Assembly (NCBI RefSeq): GCF_047496725.1
Contig: NC_132970.1
Span: forward strand, 16,219,501-16,283,500
DNA: 64,000 bases
Direction: 5' to 3'
Origin: Anoplolepis gracilipes
Taxonomy: Eukaryota; Arthropoda; Insecta; Hymenoptera; Formicidae
Shown here: positions 60,201-64,000 of the stretch, piece after piece
Numbering within the stretch: the stretch's first letter is position 1
How the letters are laid out: each line of letters starts with the position of its first letter
The notes under the pieces: generated by a model
The model's input: only the letters and a program-made list of their open reading frames with translations
What the model was told of the DNA's origin: nothing
Database searches by the model: none
Position numbers and translations under genes: made by a program

Positions 60201-63079
60201 ATGAATTATCAAAAATGTAAATTTCTATTTTTTTCTATTTTTTTTTTGTTGGTTTTTTATTTTGAAATATTTAAAACGTTAATTATAATACCTTTTTTGT
60301 GTGCTCTTTGGGATGACAAATTTTTATTTAAATCTCTAAGATATGTTATTCTAATTTTACAGACGCATGGTATAAAAAATATTTAAAAAATATAATTTTT
60401 TTATGCCAAAAGTAAAACTTTTTTTTTGTTGTTCTTTTGAAATATTAAAAACGTTATTATTATTGCAATTTATTTTTGTGCGCTCTTTGTTAGAAAGATA
60501 CATTTTTATTTGAATCTCTAAGATATGTTATTTTAATTTTCTAGATTATTATAGATATACACAAGATATAAAAAATATCTTAAAAATATTTTATAATCTT
60601 TTTTTGGTAGCAAAAAGTAAAGCTTTTGTTTTCTGTAGTTTTATATCATTTAACTAATAATAGAAAGTACCTGTGATGTTACATTTATATAAAAAAATTA
60701 ATGAAACGGTTTTTAATTGAAAGTGTGTTTTTTTTTCTAATATAAGACTGTCTCATATTAGAAAACCTTACTATCTCATATTAGGATACCTTTTTAAAAA
60801 CAAACGAATTCTTCAAACCTAAGAAAAATCATTGTAACAAATAAAATACACATTTGAGCTATTAATATAAAGCTTTTTAGTGGTAAAACTTGAACGTACT
60901 AGCTATAAAACCACATAAAGTTTTTGAGTTAAAAATTACAATTAAAAAAAATATAAGCTTTTAAAAAAAGTATTTCATAATTGGCACCTTTAGCCTATAT
61001 ATAAAATAATTACTATATATATAAATATATAAAAATATATGTATATATATTACGTTTATAATTTACCATTCGTAGGATATTTATCGTGTATGTTTATTGA
61101 TTTAGACTTTTCATATTCACGACGACAGATCTTGTATAGACGCTCCAAATCTCCATCTCTCTGTTCAGTTATTACCTCGAGTACTGCAATCAGGGAACAT
61201 TGTAAGTCATTATTGCGTACATTGTCTCAATGTCAGTTAAGAACACATTTCCGTTTGCTTAGCAGATTTAACTAAAAAATTAGATAACGGAAAAGAGTGA
61301 TAACTCCATTGTCTTTTAAAATTGATAAAAATTTTTGAAATTAATCAGAAGAATCTAGATTCCAAAATTGTATGAAAAAGACATGACAAAAAAATACGCA
61401 AAACTGGGATTCTTAAGTAAACGCTATTTCTTTAATTCTTCTTTTTTTTCCTAATAAATTATTCGTCAAACTGGCTCAAAAGCATTATATTATACCGAAT
61501 TCAGCTATGTTGTAAAAGCGTGGACATTTGAACCCAGCATTTTCGTACACGTTCAATATCTCGCTCTTTGGACCGCAGTACATACATCTACCTCTGTCAA
61601 GTACCATAATATCGTCAAACTGTGAAATCATTTGACTGCTGGGTTGATGTATCGCGCAGACCACAGTGCAGCTTGCTCTCGCCATATTATGTAACACATT
61701 AATGAGCTAAAATATTTCCCCCCCCCCGCCCCACATTTTAATATTATTATTTTATGAAACATAGGAAAAGAAGTTTATCTCGTGCTTGTATCGAATAACG
61801 TTTTTTGTATAATGATCGTTATTGTAGCAGTTTACCTGATTAGATGCTGCACTATCAAGGCCACTTGTCGGTTCGTCTAATAAAAAAACGGACGGCTTGG
61901 TGATCATTTCCACGCCGATGGAAAGTCTTTTCCGTTCGCCGCCGCTCAATTTGTTCGTCAGGGTATCCAGGCACTTCGATAGACCGAGACTCTTAGCGAT
62001 TTCGTTCACCTGACAGAAGTAATAGCAAAACTCAATATCTTCGGTGGATGATATATTTTGATGTGCATTTTACTTGGTCACGGAGTGTACAGTAATAAAA
62101 AAAAATAATCGATTCAACGATAGAGTAACTCTACATAGTTACAAAAAAATAACTTTTTTCAAATACAAGAAAAAGAATGACATTTTCGATAATTTTTTTT
62201 TACAATTTTTCGGGTCTTGTAATTATTATTATATTACGTCACGATTTTGCAAAAAATTTGCAATCGCATTTGCAAAGAAGAATTATTTTAATGTAATTTA
62301 CGATGCGTTGAACAAGTTTTGTTTAGCAACACATTAAAACATTAGACAGTTAAAAAGGATAACTCATGCATTATCTTCTAAAATTAATAAAAATTTTTTA
62401 TTGCAAAATTTTGTAAATTAATTAGAGGAATCTAAATTCCAAAATTGTAAATGAATTGTATATGAAAAATAAGATGCGATAAAAAAAGCAAAAAATTGGA
62501 ACGCTCTGCGTAAAATGCTTTAATTCTCTCTAATTATCTCTAATTCTGTTTAATTCGCGAACAACTCATGTTTAACATCCAAAAATTGCAGAAAATTTGC
62601 TCTTTTTCCCGTGTCTTTTTTAAATTGTATTAGACAGATTCTATGATGGTTGACAAATAATTTCCAGTTACCTTTCGAAGAACGAATAATGTATTTTAGC
62701 ATTTTTTTCATCGTACTCGAACGTACTTACGATCAAATGAGCAATCGCTTGTTTGCTTTGTTTAACATTGAGCTTCAGTCGAGCCGCTACGTAGAGTGTT
62801 TCTTTCGTTGTAAGAAATGGCATCAGGGAGAATTGTTGCGGCACGTAACACATCTGTTTACGGAACATTCCTCTGTTCTGTTCGACGCCGTTTACAACGA
62901 CTGTGCCATTAACGTTTGACCATCGTTCGCCTGAGATGATTTTTAGCAACGTCGTCTTTCCCGCACCGGAAGGACCGATTATCACCGTGATTTTTCCCGG
63001 TTCAAAGTGTCCGGTCACATCGTGTAAGATCATTTTTTTTATCTCTATCGTTAAACATTTCTTTGTTAATAACTCGTTA
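57276..63079 (-). CDS. Second ABCG half-transporter, ABCG1/4-like, N-terminus not resolved
   Basis: ATPase plus membrane half-transporter. Exons in transcript order: 62731 to about 63079, 61836-62009, 61496-61706, 61067-61183, 59373-59515, 59127-59295, 58768-58868, 57875-58030, 57585-57703, 57276-57504. About 589 codons keep frame. Walker A is GPSGAGKT, signature LSGGERKRLSI, Walker B VFLLDEPTSGLDSAA, and the H-loop is in CAIHQPSS. The Q-loop region reads CYVPQQFS, where many ABCG proteins have QQDD. The membrane half includes FPTEAAVFLQEHLNNWYSL, LGQTVGILTGSAFDTE and IPLLLFAGFFVKINEL. The first listed exon has no acceptable start Met (MILHDV is internal to the fold), so a 5' exon lies further right or outside. 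It is transcribed toward the other ABCG gene. Confidence 0.92.
58176..58754. mobile_element. MITE with TA target site (copy 2 of the 6.8-kb element)
   Basis: The left end TAGGGTAAAGTAGGGTATGA and the reversed right end TAGAGTAAACTCGGGTAAGA lead into GATGGCC as in copy 1. The interior is almost identical over several hundred bases, with an extra ~20 bp around CACTATGGTCC. It lies in an ABCG intron and ends 13 bp from the splice donor of exon 58768-58868. Confidence 0.82.
59830..60999. mobile_element. 1.17-kb non-autonomous TIR element related to the GGGTAAA MITE by its ends
   Basis: The ends TAGGGTAAAGTAGCC and, reversed, TAGGCTAAAGGTGCC are inverted, with TA at both junctions. CTCATATTAGGA or its complement recurs near both ends (59871, 60152-60177, 60739-60790). 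The interior contains a ~210-bp tandem duplication (about 60205-60625) and no transposase. It lies in the ABCG intron 59516-61066. Confidence 0.65.
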
Positions 63080-64000
63080 CTTTATAACGACAAAGACGTA
63101 AGGTATAATACGTGGAGGAGATGAACAGAGGACATACTTTGTTTCTCATGAATCTAAATTTATGATATCAATGCTACTTTTTATTAAGATTATCTCTTTC
63201 TATTTATTTGTAGATTATCTTCCAATAATATATACCTATTAGTATTTAAATCTAATCAATTTTGAAATAATAGAATAAATAAAAACAAACAAATTTTGTG
63301 GCTCATTATTTATTTGTATTTAAAGAAGTTGAGTCAGTGTAACCAAGTGAAAAACAGAAATATCTTCTAATAACTTTTTCTTAGAATGTGATGTGTAAAT
63401 TAGAAAAGATTTTTTTGTTTTAATAATAGAGCATATAGAAAATAATTTGATAAAAAAATTAGCGCAAAAGTAATAAATAAATATAAAGTTATAATAAAAT
63501 TATTAAGTAACAAAAAAGATTTCTAGAAAAATATTACGTTAACAGCTTTTGACTGATTTGTTCGAGCCAAGGGTAAAAATGATTCTAGAACTATTTGCAT
63601 GCATTATCTCAAGGAAGTTGTATTAATTAATTGTATATATTTTTTAAACACAATAATTGCAGAGCAAACGGGAGAGCAAAATTTACAGCGCGATTTATAT
63701 TTATCACATAACACAATGTACATTTACCTATTATTAATTCCAAATCAAATTGTAAAAAAATGTGAGAATATAAATAATAGTAAACAATTTTATGCTGATA
63801 ATTTAACTTTTTATATAATACTATAAATATTATTATAATTTAATATTATAATAAATATTATAAATATTATAAATTTTTCTCTTGCAGGAATATTTATTTG
63901 TTTTATTTTTACTTCGAAGAAAACAAATTTAATTTGCAAGTTGATTTGCGCTAGGTGTAATTTATTAAATCTAATATATTTCGAGATTTGACAATGAAAT
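63080..64000. other. Right edge, upstream of the second ABCG gene
   Basis: AT-rich with only short frames. The missing 5' exon of the ABCG gene may be here or beyond the edge; I could not identify it. Confidence 0.5.

Overview
The window is AT-rich eukaryotic nuclear DNA. It carries multi-exon genes with GT-AG introns, dense microsatellites and many short non-autonomous DNA transposons. The proteins are insect-like: an insect-type TMC channel, NOS1AP, RpL9 and two ABCG half-transporters. Short introns, undepleted CpG and the MITE load suggest a hymenopteran, most likely an ant. That species-level guess is inference.

Layout. (1) 1-11402, minus: the transmembrane channel-like gene Tmc, 16 coding exons, running off the left edge. 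(2) 12919-30384, minus: a complete 11-exon NOS1AP (CAPON) gene with PTB domain and coiled coil. It has two candidate alternative first exons (17038-17307 and 14368-14432) and a probable 5' UTR chain reaching a CpG-rich region at 33.1-34.4 kb. (3) 30.4-36.5 kb: repeats, a ~0.5 kb palindrome and a tandem array. (4) 36529-38635, plus: RpL9 with a TOP-like noncoding first exon and a candidate C/D-box snoRNA in intron 2. (5) 38.6-49.0 kb: long hairpins, microsatellites and possible noncoding first exons of the next gene. (6) 49129-55568, plus: a complete 12-exon ABCG half-transporter (646 aa). (7) 57276 to about 63079, minus: a second ABCG half-transporter, lacking only its N-terminal end, convergent with the first.

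Coding exons were assembled by hand from splice signals, reading-frame phase across junctions and recognisable family motifs. All Tmc, Nos1ap, RpL9 and ABCG junctions listed keep frame. UTR exons, the Tmc exon 3 and exon 10 boundaries and the 5' end of the second ABCG gene are less certain.

I see no evidence for a wholly new biological system. The most interesting signals are the alternative NOS1AP N-termini, the snoRNA candidate, the perfect-arm hairpin cluster downstream of RpL9, and young MITEs lying within about 30 bp of splice sites in three different genes.
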